From assembly GCA_030765245.1 (NCBI GenBank), contig JAVCCX010000398.1, positions 1 to 17,505 of the forward strand: 17,505 bases of DNA, given 5' to 3'. Below the pieces are notes generated by a model. That model saw only the letters and a program-made list of their open reading frames with translations. It did not search any database and was not told where the DNA came from. Origin of the DNA: Candidatus Zophobacter franzmannii (lineage in GTDB: Bacteria; Cloacimonadota; Cloacimonadia; Cloacimonadales; JAFGVF01). Shown here piece by piece: positions 7,867 through 14,664 of the stretch (its first letter is position 1; every line of letters begins with the position of its first letter). The position numbers were made by a program, and so were the translations under genes.

Positions 7867-8277
7867 TTAAGACCTTTTAACCATCACAATATAGTCCGGT
7901 AACTCATCGAAGCCGTACTTCTTATATAGATATCTTGCAACCGGATTCGACTCGTGTACTTCTAATTTTGGTTGCAATCCTAATTCTCTAGCAAATTCTA
8001 AGGCAGGTTCAAGAAGAAGTTTTGATAATCCTTTACCTTGATATTCAGGATGTATCGTCATGTGATGAGTATGCATTCTTCTTCCATCGTTGGTCAACCA
8101 TACTGTCCCGACAAGTCTATCTTGATCCATCAGAGTAATCATCTTGCCACCCATTTTGAGAGTGTTAGCAATTATTTCAAAGCTATCGCAACGAGCAGGA
8201 TTTGCAATCCCTGTTAAAACCCAGAGGTCAGTAATTTTCTTGAATATGTCCTGATTGAATTCTGTTGATATGTGCAT
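7867..8277 (-). CDS. GNAT-family N-acetyltransferase
   Basis: A 136-residue single-domain acetyltransferase, near the usual GNAT length. Strand-forming segments DRLVGTVWLTND and MHTHHMTIHPEY lead into the acetyl-CoA pyrophosphate loop YQGKGLSKLLLEPAL (about 90-104, Q-x-x-G-x-G/L type), then LEVHESNPVARYLYKKYGF, the usual C-terminal motif. It should transfer an acetyl group from acetyl-CoA to an amine in the cytoplasm; the acceptor cannot be told. The start ATG at 8277 has GAGGAG close upstream. It follows the aminotransferase gene after a hairpin terminator, so it may be transcribed separately or by read-through. No anomalies seen. Confidence 0.9.
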   Translation of the reverse strand: MHISTEFNQDIFKKITDLWVLTGIANPARCDSFEIIANTLKMGGKMITLMDQDRLVGTVWLTNDGRRMHTHHMTIHPEYQGKGLSKLLLEPALEFARELGLQPKLEVHESNPVARYLYKKYGFDELPDYIVMVKRS

Positions 8278-8300
8278 TCACTCCTCTTTTTAAAAATTGA

Positions 8301-8327
8301 GAAAAGGCAGGCATAAAGCCTGCCTTT
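8301..8327 (-). terminator. Hairpin terminator between aminotransferase and GNAT genes
   Basis: AAAGGCAGGC (8303-8312) pairs perfectly with GCCTGCCTTT (8318-8327) around a 5-base loop. On the minus strand it ends in TTTTC followed by more T-rich DNA, so termination of the aminotransferase transcript is likely but perhaps leaky. Confidence 0.7.
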
Positions 8328-8339
8328 AATATCTTTGGA

Positions 8340-9041
8340 TTATAATCCCTTAATTTCTTTAAATTTCTCAAGTCCTGTTCTGAAGATGAACATTGCTTTC
8401 GCCAGATCATTCTCATTGAGAATATAGGCAAATCGGACTTCACTGAGTCCAGCACCTGGAGTTGCATAGAAACCGGCAGCTGGAGCTACCATAACAGTTT
8501 CATTATTCACATTGTATTCATTGAGTAACCAGATGACAAACTCTTCAGCGTTAGGAATAGGCAGTTTAGCTACAATATAGAAAGCACCTTCAGGTTTACG
8601 GCACATAATACCATCAATCTTTTCAAGTTCTGCAAAAACTAAGTCACGACGGTTTTTATATTCAACTTTTACGGTGTCAAAGTAAGATTGAGGAAGGTCA
8701 ACGCAGGCAGAAGCCGCCATCTGATCGATAGTTGGTGGACATAGCCGTGCTTGAGCGAGTTTCAGCATATTAGCCATGAGCTCAGCATTACGGGAGATAA
8801 CACACCCGATACGAGCCCCACAGGCGCTATAACGTTTAGATACACTATCTACCATTATCGCTCGATCTTCTACTCCAGCAATCGTGAGAATACTTGTTGC
8901 TTCTGTGTTATCGTATGTGAATTCACGATAAACCTCATCAGAGATTATGAACAGATCATTCTCTTTTGCAATCTCAGCAACCATTTCAACCTCTTCGCGA
9001 CTGTAAACCTTACCGGTAGGGTTCCCAGGGTTGCAAATCAT
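8340..9041 (-). CDS. Class I aminotransferase (aspartate-aminotransferase-like), C-terminal part of a frameshifted gene
   Basis: This frame holds the cofactor half of a PLP fold-type I aminotransferase. The ATG at 9041 is really an internal Met: the frame reads on upstream as ...ITEKTRAIMICNPGNPTGK. It contains NPGNPTG (substrate/cofactor loop), ISDEVY with the Asp that contacts the pyridine nitrogen (Asp35 of this part), DSVSKRYSACGARIG with the Schiff-base Lys69, and SEVRFAYILN near the C-terminus with the substrate-carboxylate Arg. Together with the next entry it makes a normal ~400-residue enzyme using glutamate/2-oxoglutarate chemistry in amino-acid metabolism. As the sequence stands, it would be made only by reinitiation at the overlapping ATGA or by frameshifting. 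Family is secure; substrate is not. Confidence 0.88.
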   Translation of the reverse strand: MICNPGNPTGKVYSREEVEMVAEIAKENDLFIISDEVYREFTYDNTEATSILTIAGVEDRAIMVDSVSKRYSACGARIGCVISRNAELMANMLKLAQARLCPPTIDQMAASACVDLPQSYFDTVKVEYKNRRDLVFAELEKIDGIMCRKPEGAFYIVAKLPIPNAEEFVIWLLNEYNVNNETVMVAPAAGFYATPGAGLSEVRFAYILNENDLAKAMFIFRTGLEKFKEIKGL

Positions 9042-9538
9042 GATTGCACGTGTTTTTTCAGTAATAAGAGCAGTGATTTCTTTTTCTTAGGTAAGGCAAA
9101 ACCATCTTCAACTTTGGTCGTGATTGGTCTAATCTTAACGCCTGCCATGCCTGCAAAACCATTGTAATTTGTATAGAATGGTTCTGGAATAAGAATTTCT
9201 TCACCAACATTACAAACAGCTGTTAAGGCAAAAACAATTGCTTCGGAACCAGCAGTAGTAACGATAATATCATTTGTATCAAGAGCAATGTCATGCTTTG
9301 CATAATACCTTACCAAATTCTTCCGATAAGGTTCCAGTCCCTGGGATGGACCGTAGGCTAAAACCTTAGCATCGAAATTATGGTATACATCCATCATCGC
9401 TTTTGGTGTTTCAATATCAGGTTGTCCGATATTAAGATGGTAAACATGGTGACCTTTCTCTTTGGCTGCATTTGCATAAGGCATCAGTTTTCTGATAGGC
9501 GATGCCTGCATCATTTGAACGCGTTCTGAAATCTTCAT
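9038..9538 (-). CDS. Class I aminotransferase, N-terminal part of a frameshifted gene
   Basis: Starts at ATG 9538 (GGAG about ten bases upstream) and gives the normal N-terminal part of a class I aminotransferase: ISERVQMMQASPIRKLMPYA, the HLNIGQPDIETP segment, the YGPSQGLEPYRKNLVRYY block and VTTAGSEAIVFAL (cofactor-phosphate region). Family-like sequence stops after GFALPKK. The frame then runs into a Leu/Lys-rich tail of about 12 residues and ends at TGA 9038-9040. One added A in the A-run restores the expected PKKKEITALITEKTRAIM and joins it to the C-terminal part. The break is most likely a one-base deletion or sequencing error. Confidence 0.87.
   Translation of the reverse strand: MKISERVQMMQASPIRKLMPYANAAKEKGHHVYHLNIGQPDIETPKAMMDVYHNFDAKVLAYGPSQGLEPYRKNLVRYYAKHDIALDTNDIIVTTAGSEAIVFALTAVCNVGEEILIPEPFYTNYNGFAGMAGVKIRPITTKVEDGFALPKKKKSLLLLLKKHVQS
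9077..9091 (-). other. Frameshift site in the aminotransferase gene
   Basis: On the minus strand the codons read CCT AAG AAA AAG AAA, while the C-terminal part continues in the -1 frame as GAA ATC ACT. The A5 run (9085-9081) is one A short of an intact frame. The heptamer G_AAA_AAG is only near-canonical for -1 slippage, so an indel is the simplest reading. Confidence 0.85.
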
Positions 9539-9975
9539 TTCTTTTGCACTCCTAGATTTAGATAAAATTTTTGCTACTATTAAAACACTTTATTTTTGAG
9601 CAAGTTTTTTCTTAAAGATTGTAATAGGATTAAAACAGCTCAGTTAATCTCCTCGTTCCGTTTATTCTCGCTATTCGTAATCTTTGTGGTGTAAACCGCG
9701 TTGCTTACTATCCCCGAGCTCACATAGATCGTTAAGGTGACAGCTTCATCTCTGGCACAATAACAAGTCGGGTCATTTAGAACTATCTGTATACAACAAT
9801 AGACCGGATAAACCGGTCTATTGAAGATATGTTTATAGAGTTTACGAACTTTCTTCTTAATTATCTTTTTATCTTGATATTTATTGAAATATAGTGACAA
9901 GAAGTTTAATGATATTCTAACTTGTCCTAAGTTATGCCGAAATAGATAGAAATTTGCAACATAAAGGGAAGGATT
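9539..9975. other. Intergenic interval between divergent genes
   Basis: About 430 bases carrying the upstream regions of the aminotransferase (minus) and the secreted protein (plus). Besides the perfect hairpin at 9797-9823, I see no gene. A minus-strand open frame at 9640-9984 lacks a ribosome site and protein-like composition. Confidence 0.5.
9797..9823. repeat. Perfect 11-bp inverted repeat (hairpin)
   Basis: CAATAGACCGG (9797-9807), loop ATAAA, CCGGTCTATTG (9813-9823). No T-run follows on either strand, so it is not a standard terminator. Its ATAAA loop matches the plus-strand loop of the hairpin at 8303. It may be an operator, an RNA processing site or a small dispersed repeat. Confidence 0.7.
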
Positions 9976-10676
9976 ATGAAACAAAGATCACAATATTTTA
10001 TTCTGAAGTTCATCTTAGTAGTTGTTATAGGATTACATTTTTCCCCGAATTTGGTTTATGCAAAAAAACTACAACAAAGACTTTAAACTGGGCAACTGGA
10101 GGAATTAATATATATATCCAGCCATACCCAAAGTATCATACAGGTACGGGTCAACGAGATTATATATCTTATGATTTACAGGGGAAACCAATAAATCAAG
10201 ACTTGTACAAAATGACTTTTGATGATAATCTGTTATACCTTTTAGACAATGAGCTGATAGTTAACAATTATTCATATGGTAGCGTTAGTAAAGATGATAA
10301 AGTTGAAATCATAGAAAAAGATGTATATATAAACAACAAAATTGCTAAAGGGAGACTGTTGAGTAAGGAATTTAGAGTCTCGCTTAGTTCTCCACATTAT
10401 TTTTCATCTGCGAGAGTAGGCAGTCATTCTATATTTGTAGCGCCTGGATCTTCTACAACTTTTTCTGACACTGAGGAGTTCATGGGTGTTTACATTTACA
10501 ACTACCAAATTGGTGATATAAATGTTTCGATTAGCCAAGATACTTTAACTGTTAATGATAAGAGTTATGGGTTTTTGAAAGAGAATTCAATTGTTATCAT
10601 AGAGGAAGGTGTAGTTTATATTAACGATGAGACTAAGATTAAAGAAGTTGATATAGATTTGATTACTGATTTATAA
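9976..10676 (+). CDS. Secreted protein of unknown function with an internal duplication, frameshifted after the signal peptide
   Basis: The ATG at 9976 (GGGAAGG upstream) opens a clear signal peptide: MKQRSQYF, then the core ILKFILVVVIGLHF, with cleavage after LVYA. That frame stops at TAA 10084-10086. The rest of the protein (TTTKTLNWATGG onward, to TAA 10674-10676) lies in the -1 frame. Restoring one A in the A7 run at 10062-10068 gives about 233 residues. The mature part holds two similar ~37-residue units: LIVNNYSYGSVSKDDKVEII...VYINN and LTVNDKSYGFLKENSIVIIE...VYIND. I do not recognise the family. The simple duplicated beta-rich units suggest a small envelope or extracellular protein. 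The gene stands alone between a divergent aminotransferase and a hairpin-rich region. Confidence 0.72.
10062..10068 (+). other. Frameshift / candidate slippery heptamer A_AAA_AAA
   Basis: In the signal-peptide frame the codons are gcA AAA AAA cta, so the seven As sit exactly in the X_XXY_YYZ phase used for -1 frameshifting. The -1 frame continues as act aca aca aag for 202 codons. A lost A (7 instead of 8) explains it equally well. Confidence 0.6.
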
Positions 10677-10735
10677 TGTAGAAAATGACCATTAAGTTAG
10701 CTCGCATAAGCAATCACAAGGTAAAAGGCTTAAAG

Positions 10736-10756
10736 ATGCGGACAGGATGTCCGCGT
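10736..10756. repeat. Inverted repeat GCGGACA-GGA-TGTCCGC
   Basis: GCGGACA (10738-10744) pairs perfectly with TGTCCGC (10748-10754); one G-T and one A-T outer pair extend it to 10736-10756. GC-rich, no T-run, no coding context. Probably part of a dispersed palindromic repeat. Confidence 0.65.
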
Positions 10757-10861
10757 ACCCGGCAAACACCATTCACAAGGTGACAAGATAAGTGGATTGA
10801 ACTTGCAATATATCCCATAGCTTGGAGTTCACTATGTTCGCTTGGAGGCGTGTAAAGAATT

Positions 10862-10881
10862 AGCTCGCTTCCATACGAGCT
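10862..10881. repeat. Inverted repeat AGCTCG/CGAGCT
   Basis: AGCTCG (10862-10867) pairs with CGAGCT (10876-10881) over an 8-base loop. A competing pairing of GCTCGC with GCGAGT (10884-10889) is also possible. The left arm belongs to the TTAGCTCGC direct repeat also found at 10697. Confidence 0.5.
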
Positions 10882-10922
10882 TTGCGAGTTCGAAGCTAAA
10901 CAGAAAAAGACAATTCCCTAAA

Positions 10923-10942
10923 CCACCACTTTCAAGTGGTGG
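10923..10942. repeat. Outer palindrome 1: CCACCACTT/AAGTGGTGG
   Basis: Perfect 9-bp arms (10923-10931 and 10934-10942) around TC. It closely resembles the palindrome at 11024-11043 (shared outer arms CCACCA/TGGTGG); the two flank the 18-bp hairpin. Confidence 0.75.
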
Positions 10943-10960
10943 ATAGAGCAACACATGCCC

Positions 10961-11003
10961 CCCTTTCCCGCCATTTCCCTGAATAGGAAATGGCGGGAAA
11001 GGG
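10961..11003. repeat. Perfect 18-bp stem-loop
   Basis: CCCTTTCCCGCCATTTCC (10961-10978), 7-base loop CTGAATA, exact complement at 10986-11003. No T-run follows on either strand, so it is not an intrinsic terminator. An unmismatched 18-bp stem in non-coding DNA implies recent origin or selection. Confidence 0.85.
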
Positions 11004-11023
11004 AAGAATATAATTATCTCAAG

Positions 11024-11043
11024 CCACCAACTGAAGTTGGTGG
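11024..11043. repeat. Outer palindrome 2: CCACCAACT/AGTTGGTGG
   Basis: Perfect 9-bp arms (11024-11032 and 11035-11043) around GA, near-copy of the palindrome at 10923-10942 and in mirrored position relative to the 18-bp stem. Confidence 0.75.
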
Positions 11044-11165
11044 TTCGGGGAGTTGTGCCAAACTGTATTACTGGTCAAAGCTTAAAACACGGGGACATAA
11101 GGAACATCGTGGACTAAGTGAGACTTTGGGTGCCACCTCTCATTCCTTGCACCAAAGCCAAGTTT

Positions 11166-11195
11166 AAAAAAGCCCGACAGCATTGTCTGGCTTTT
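11166..11195 (-). terminator. Rho-independent terminator of the large minus-strand gene
   Basis: On the minus strand AAAAGCCAGACA, loop ATGC, TGTCGGGCTTTTTT: a long stem with one internal mismatch ending in six Ts (11171-11166). It starts about 20 bases after the stop at 11217-11219. Confidence 0.8.
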
Positions 11196-11216
11196 ATATA
11201 TTTCGTACTTACAAAC

Positions 11217-13292
11217 TTACTTCATAAGTATCATTTTACGAGTTTTGGTATAACTACCAGCTTTAAGTTTATAGAAATAAACACCACTGGCAACACTCTT
11301 TCCATTAAGGTCTTTTCCCTTCCAGATGATACTATGTTCACCAGGAGTAAGAGTTTCATTTACAAGTGTCCCAACAAGCTGTCCCCTCTGATTATAGATA
11401 CTTAGAGTAGCATATTCAGATGTTTTCAAGTTGAAACTGATTGTGGTTTTAGGATTGAAAGGATTAGGGTAGTTGGCTGATAGCTCTGTAACAACTACAG
11501 GATTTACCGCTCCATCATTGGCTGTTGGAATCAACGCACCAGTGAACACTTCATCGAACATCATATAATCTACAGTAATTTCATTTGGATTACCTATTAA
11601 GGTATTGAAGTTAACTGAGAATACAGGTGTGTCAGTGTTAATTTCATTGTTGCTAAATCCACCAAGATAAAGAATCCCATCATTCTGATCATTAGCCATA
11701 ATCTGAAGTCCCGGTAAGTCAGTATTTACACCAACAAACTGAAGTTCTTGCGCATTATAGGTCAATTTCATCCCGGTTGAGAAGAATGCATCTTCACAAT
11801 AAGCGTCCAACCGGATTCCCTCTCTATTTGCGATAAGAGGAACCTGCATTGGAGCTGGCATTGATCTATTGGCTTGATCCGGATAATTACCTGATGGGTC
11901 ACCAATAACAATAGCAGTGAAATCTCTTGAATAGATACTATTCAGAGTGATAGTAACATCCTCTGGTGTGAATTTCCAATCACCGTTAGGGAATTCAGAG
12001 ATTAGGTTGATAGCATATTGAACCATCAATGCTGAATCATAGGCATCTGCAATATCATCACCACTCACATCTGCTGCTGCTATCTGAGAGCTATTAAATG
12101 CCAAAGTATTTAAGGCATAACGAGCTGTCATAGATGCATCAAATGGAGTCACTGTCAGGAATGGAATCTCATTCTCATTACTAATAGCAAAGGTGTATTC
12201 ACCTGCATACATAGATGGGAATGAATAAGTTCCATCGAGAGCTGTGATGACAGATTCATCTTCTATTCCAGTCACTGCAACCGAAACACCTTCTACAGGA
12301 ACTGCTTGATTGTAATAGTTAATAGATCCACTTAGGATATATTTGTTCCTTACAGTGAATACACCACCCAGTTGGGTTACTGGAATTGTGGCATCATTCA
12401 TCACAAAGCCATTGAAGCCGATATTTCCTGTCTCAAAGTCGCTTTCACCTGTATTCACATCAAATACTACATTGATGAGAGTTCCGTCCATTGTAAGAGG
12501 GGATATGCTATAACCACTAACATCAATTTGTCCGGGGATGGAGTTATTATAATTAACACTCCAGTTCTCAGACAATGTTCCGATTTGAGAGACATCTGCA
12601 GCTGAGAGAAGAGTAGGGTCATAGACCATGCTAAACTGCCATGCTATGAATCCAAAGATAGAATGAGCATTTGTTATTGTAACCGGTACCATAACCTGTA
12701 TCCCCGCTTCACCATAGGTATCTACAGCTTCGGCAGTTACAGGTCCAACCATCACCCTTTCAGGTGCATAGACAGTAACAGGAGTGTTTACTCCATCATC
12801 TATCACCCCGTAGATGTAGTAGAGACCATAAGTCACACCACTAACATCCCAAGTATATGAGTCTGTTAGTGAATCTTCGTATATACCTGTAGTTATCTCT
12901 GTTCCATCAACACCCATTTCAGTGGTATAGCCAAGTGTGATAACTGCATCATCATCAAGGTCATAATCAGCCCAGCTGATAGAAACGGTTGTAGGATTAA
13001 GAGTTAATGCAGATGGGGTTAGCATTTCTAACTCTGGAGTAAGATTTGTTAAGACAGCACCGCAATCAATCTCAACCATCATTGGAGAAGTATAGTCAAC
13101 AGAACCGGGAGTTAAAACAAAAAGTTCATCTCCGATATCTGTTGTTGTCCCCCACCAGTTCATTGTCATATCTACATTAGCAGTTGAGTTCAGCACAACC
13201 GCTTGAGCGGTCAATGAGCCAATGTCATACTCAATTTCTGAGATTCTACCATTGTATGAATATATAGAATATCCATAACAGTAAACACGCAT
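11217..13292 (-). CDS. Cohesin/dockerin-like secreted protein with C-terminal sorting domain, C-terminal part of a frameshifted gene
   Basis: 691 residues from the first ATG, but protein sequence in this frame is readable further upstream (VSDTNYNTWFTVNSSS), back to about 13358, so the ATG is internal. In order: end of a beta-helix/fibronectin-like region (about 1-185); a cohesin-like domain (about 197-315: VMVPVTITN, WQFSMVYDPTLLSA, GTLSENWSVNYNNSIPGQI); a carboxypeptidase-regulatory/CNA-B-like domain (about 318-372); two dockerin-like repeats (VTPFDASMTARYALN near 381-395, and ADVSGDDIADAYDSALMVQYAINLI near 408-431, with Asp-rich calcium loops); a second cohesin-like sandwich (about 490-600); and the NYPNPFNP sorting tail (607-691). 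No enzyme motif. It is probably a surface scaffold or adhesin exported by the same pathway as the GH16 protein. Domain calls are by motif; partners are unknown. Confidence 0.85.
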   Translation of the reverse strand: MRVYCYGYSIYSYNGRISEIEYDIGSLTAQAVVLNSTANVDMTMNWWGTTTDIGDELFVLTPGSVDYTSPMMVEIDCGAVLTNLTPELEMLTPSALTLNPTTVSISWADYDLDDDAVITLGYTTEMGVDGTEITTGIYEDSLTDSYTWDVSGVTYGLYYIYGVIDDGVNTPVTVYAPERVMVGPVTAEAVDTYGEAGIQVMVPVTITNAHSIFGFIAWQFSMVYDPTLLSAADVSQIGTLSENWSVNYNNSIPGQIDVSGYSISPLTMDGTLINVVFDVNTGESDFETGNIGFNGFVMNDATIPVTQLGGVFTVRNKYILSGSINYYNQAVPVEGVSVAVTGIEDESVITALDGTYSFPSMYAGEYTFAISNENEIPFLTVTPFDASMTARYALNTLAFNSSQIAAADVSGDDIADAYDSALMVQYAINLISEFPNGDWKFTPEDVTITLNSIYSRDFTAIVIGDPSGNYPDQANRSMPAPMQVPLIANREGIRLDAYCEDAFFSTGMKLTYNAQELQFVGVNTDLPGLQIMANDQNDGILYLGGFSNNEINTDTPVFSVNFNTLIGNPNEITVDYMMFDEVFTGALIPTANDGAVNPVVVTELSANYPNPFNPKTTISFNLKTSEYATLSIYNQRGQLVGTLVNETLTPGEHSIIWKGKDLNGKSVASGVYFYKLKAGSYTKTRKMILMK

Positions 13293-13348
13293 ACTCGTTG
13301 CTGTTGATGAACTGTTAACTGTAAACCAGGTATTATAATTTGTATCAC

Positions 13349-14416
13349 TTACTTTGATTTTGTTCTTGTGTATGACCAGATACTAGTTCCACTTGTATCA
13401 TAGGCGTAGAAGTAGTAATCATCTGAAGATCCATCATGGTCAGCATATCCAGACGCATGAAGTCTGGTTATTAAATTCAAAGGTAGCATAGTGGTATAAA
13501 AACCGGAATAGCTACCAGTTGAATATAGCTGGTTGGTTGGAACTTGTTCAATTACAGTATAACTCTGAGGGTTAACCCCATTCCCCATAATATTACATAT
13601 ATTCACAGTTACAAATGCCTCACCAAGCATAATTACTCCGGCATTACCATTTCCTGTAATGTCACAACCATCAACAATCCCATCAATAGGTCCATTCAAA
13701 TGAACACCAAAGATCCCATTATCATTTATGGAGCAATCCAGCACAGTTATCACTGAACCTGTTGACGAAGCTTCAACTAAAAGACCGTCAACATCATTGA
13801 ATGAGATTGAGCAGTTTGTTAAGGTAAAGCTTGAGTTCAGGGCATCAACACCTGATTCAAGCTTACTAATAATCCTAGAGTTTTGCAGAGTTGTATTGCT
13901 GTTAGAAACGATTTTAACACCGCTTTCATCATTATTAGCGGAGAATAGATTGTTTGCTTGAACAATACCATTTGCTGCAATGGAAAGACCGTCAGTACCG
14001 TTATTCTGTAGAACAACATTGGTTAATGAAGTCTGGCCGGACCAGGAGTCATCAACAAATATACCTTCGCTATAGCATTCTTCTACTATTACATCTTCAA
14101 GTGTAATGTATTTGCCATCAACTGTTAGTCCCTTGGTTGCATAACGGACTATCAAGTGATCTGCTGATGAATAAACACTAGCAGTGTTACTATGCGTTAC
14201 TCCATACCAGTCACCTGCTTGTGGATTTTCTTCCCATGAAGTGAAGATAACAGGGTCTGCTTCTGTTCCACTAATTAATAACTGACCATTGTTGAAGAAA
14301 TCAACATCACCAAAGCCATCATTGGCAACATCAATTTTCAAGAACGAAACAGTTACACCTGCGTTTATTGTGAGAGTAATATCTATATCAATATAGACAT
14401 CACCAGTGATTAGCAT
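13349..14416 (-). CDS. Right-handed beta-helix region, N-terminal part of the same frameshifted secreted protein
   Basis: 355 residues from the internal ATG at 14416; the frame extends in sense codons to 14500 and includes a signal-peptide core. About 115-285 is a parallel beta-helix with repeating turns (LQNNGTDGLSI, LTNCSISFNDVDGLLV, LDCSINDNGIFGVHL, VDGCDITGNGNAGVIM), as in pectate-lyase-like and surface-adhesin proteins; I see no catalytic set. The frame ends at TAA 13349-13351 just after SIWSYTRTKSK. Adding one A to the A4 run (13361-13358) gives TRTKIKVSDTNYN and joins it to the cohesin/dockerin part, for a full protein over 1,090 residues. No ribosome site precedes 14416, consistent with that Met being internal. 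As it stands the gene is probably inactive or mis-sequenced. Confidence 0.8.
   Translation of the reverse strand: MLITGDVYIDIDITLTINAGVTVSFLKIDVANDGFGDVDFFNNGQLLISGTEADPVIFTSWEENPQAGDWYGVTHSNTASVYSSADHLIVRYATKGLTVDGKYITLEDVIVEECYSEGIFVDDSWSGQTSLTNVVLQNNGTDGLSIAANGIVQANNLFSANNDESGVKIVSNSNTTLQNSRIISKLESGVDALNSSFTLTNCSISFNDVDGLLVEASSTGSVITVLDCSINDNGIFGVHLNGPIDGIVDGCDITGNGNAGVIMLGEAFVTVNICNIMGNGVNPQSYTVIEQVPTNQLYSTGSYSGFYTTMLPLNLITRLHASGYADHDGSSDDYYFYAYDTSGTSIWSYTRTKSK
13358..13361 (-). other. Frameshift site in the beta-helix/cohesin gene
   Basis: Minus-strand codons ACA AGA ACA AAA TCA AAG TAA end the upstream frame. One more A gives ACA AAA ATC AAA GTA AGT and continues into the cohesin part. 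This is the third apparent one-base loss in an A-run in the window. Confidence 0.8.
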
Positions 14417-14503
14417 ATCGCTATTCCAAACAGTGTTTTGACTTATATGACCTGAGAAGGCAAAGGCAATTGAGCTTAATAATACAAGAGCAGTAAGAGT
14501 CTA
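14417..14503 (-). other. Signal-peptide core without a start codon (broken 5' end)
   Basis: In frame with the beta-helix part, the codons from 14500 down read TLTALVLLSSIAFAFSG, an obvious signal-peptide core. TAG at 14503-14501 lies immediately upstream. Reading through it to the previous stop (TAA) gives no ATG, GTG or TTG, and there is no ribosome site nearby. The first residues of this gene are therefore lost or corrupted. Confidence 0.8.
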
Positions 14504-14664
14504 GTTAGAATTATTGAAGAGAAATGTGGGTACTTTTGAAAAGACTCCTAACTCATTAACAATATAAATTTATCATTGACAGAGAATTTCAGCATCTATC
14601 CATGGCTGTAAACACAAAATAGTATTGTTGCTAAGGTTTTATGAATACAGAAGTGTGAGGTAAA

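Larger units (their letters stand above)
10677..11165. other. Hairpin- and repeat-rich non-coding region
   Basis: About 490 bases, visibly more GC-rich than the flanks, with at least five inverted repeats and two pairs of short direct repeats: TTAGCTCGC at 10697 and 10860, TCACAAGGT at 10714 and 10773. No transposase, tRNA or plausible protein is present. It looks like an accumulation of small palindromic elements (REP/MITE-like) or a decayed mobile element; the class is inferred. Confidence 0.65.

Noticed and set aside
9077..9091. Programmed -1 frameshift in the aminotransferase
   Set aside because: The zero-frame heptamer is G_AAA_AAG, not a full X_XXY_YYZ site, and housekeeping aminotransferases are not known to use recoding; an indel is simpler.
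8751..9167. Plus-strand open frame of 138 codons opposite the aminotransferase
   Set aside because: Antisense shadow of conserved aminotransferase motifs, with no ribosome site.
9640..9984. Minus-strand open frame of 114 codons upstream of the secreted protein
   Set aside because: No ribosome site, overlaps the 5' end of the real plus-strand gene and the perfect hairpin, and composition is not protein-like.
10697..11043. Possible CRISPR array or IS element
   Set aside because: Repeats are not regularly spaced, spacers are absent, and there is no Cas or transposase coding sequence. Only palindromes can be supported.
10955..11405. Plus-strand open frames in the hairpin region (10955-11167 and 11118-11405)
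   Set aside because: They consist of palindrome sequence or overlap the 3' end of the sorting-tail gene in antisense; no ribosome site or recognisable domain.
14576..14620. Full promoter for GH31 based on TTGACA at 14576-14581
   Set aside because: The -35 match is perfect, but no acceptable -10 lies 15-19 bases downstream, so it is only mentioned in the gene entry.
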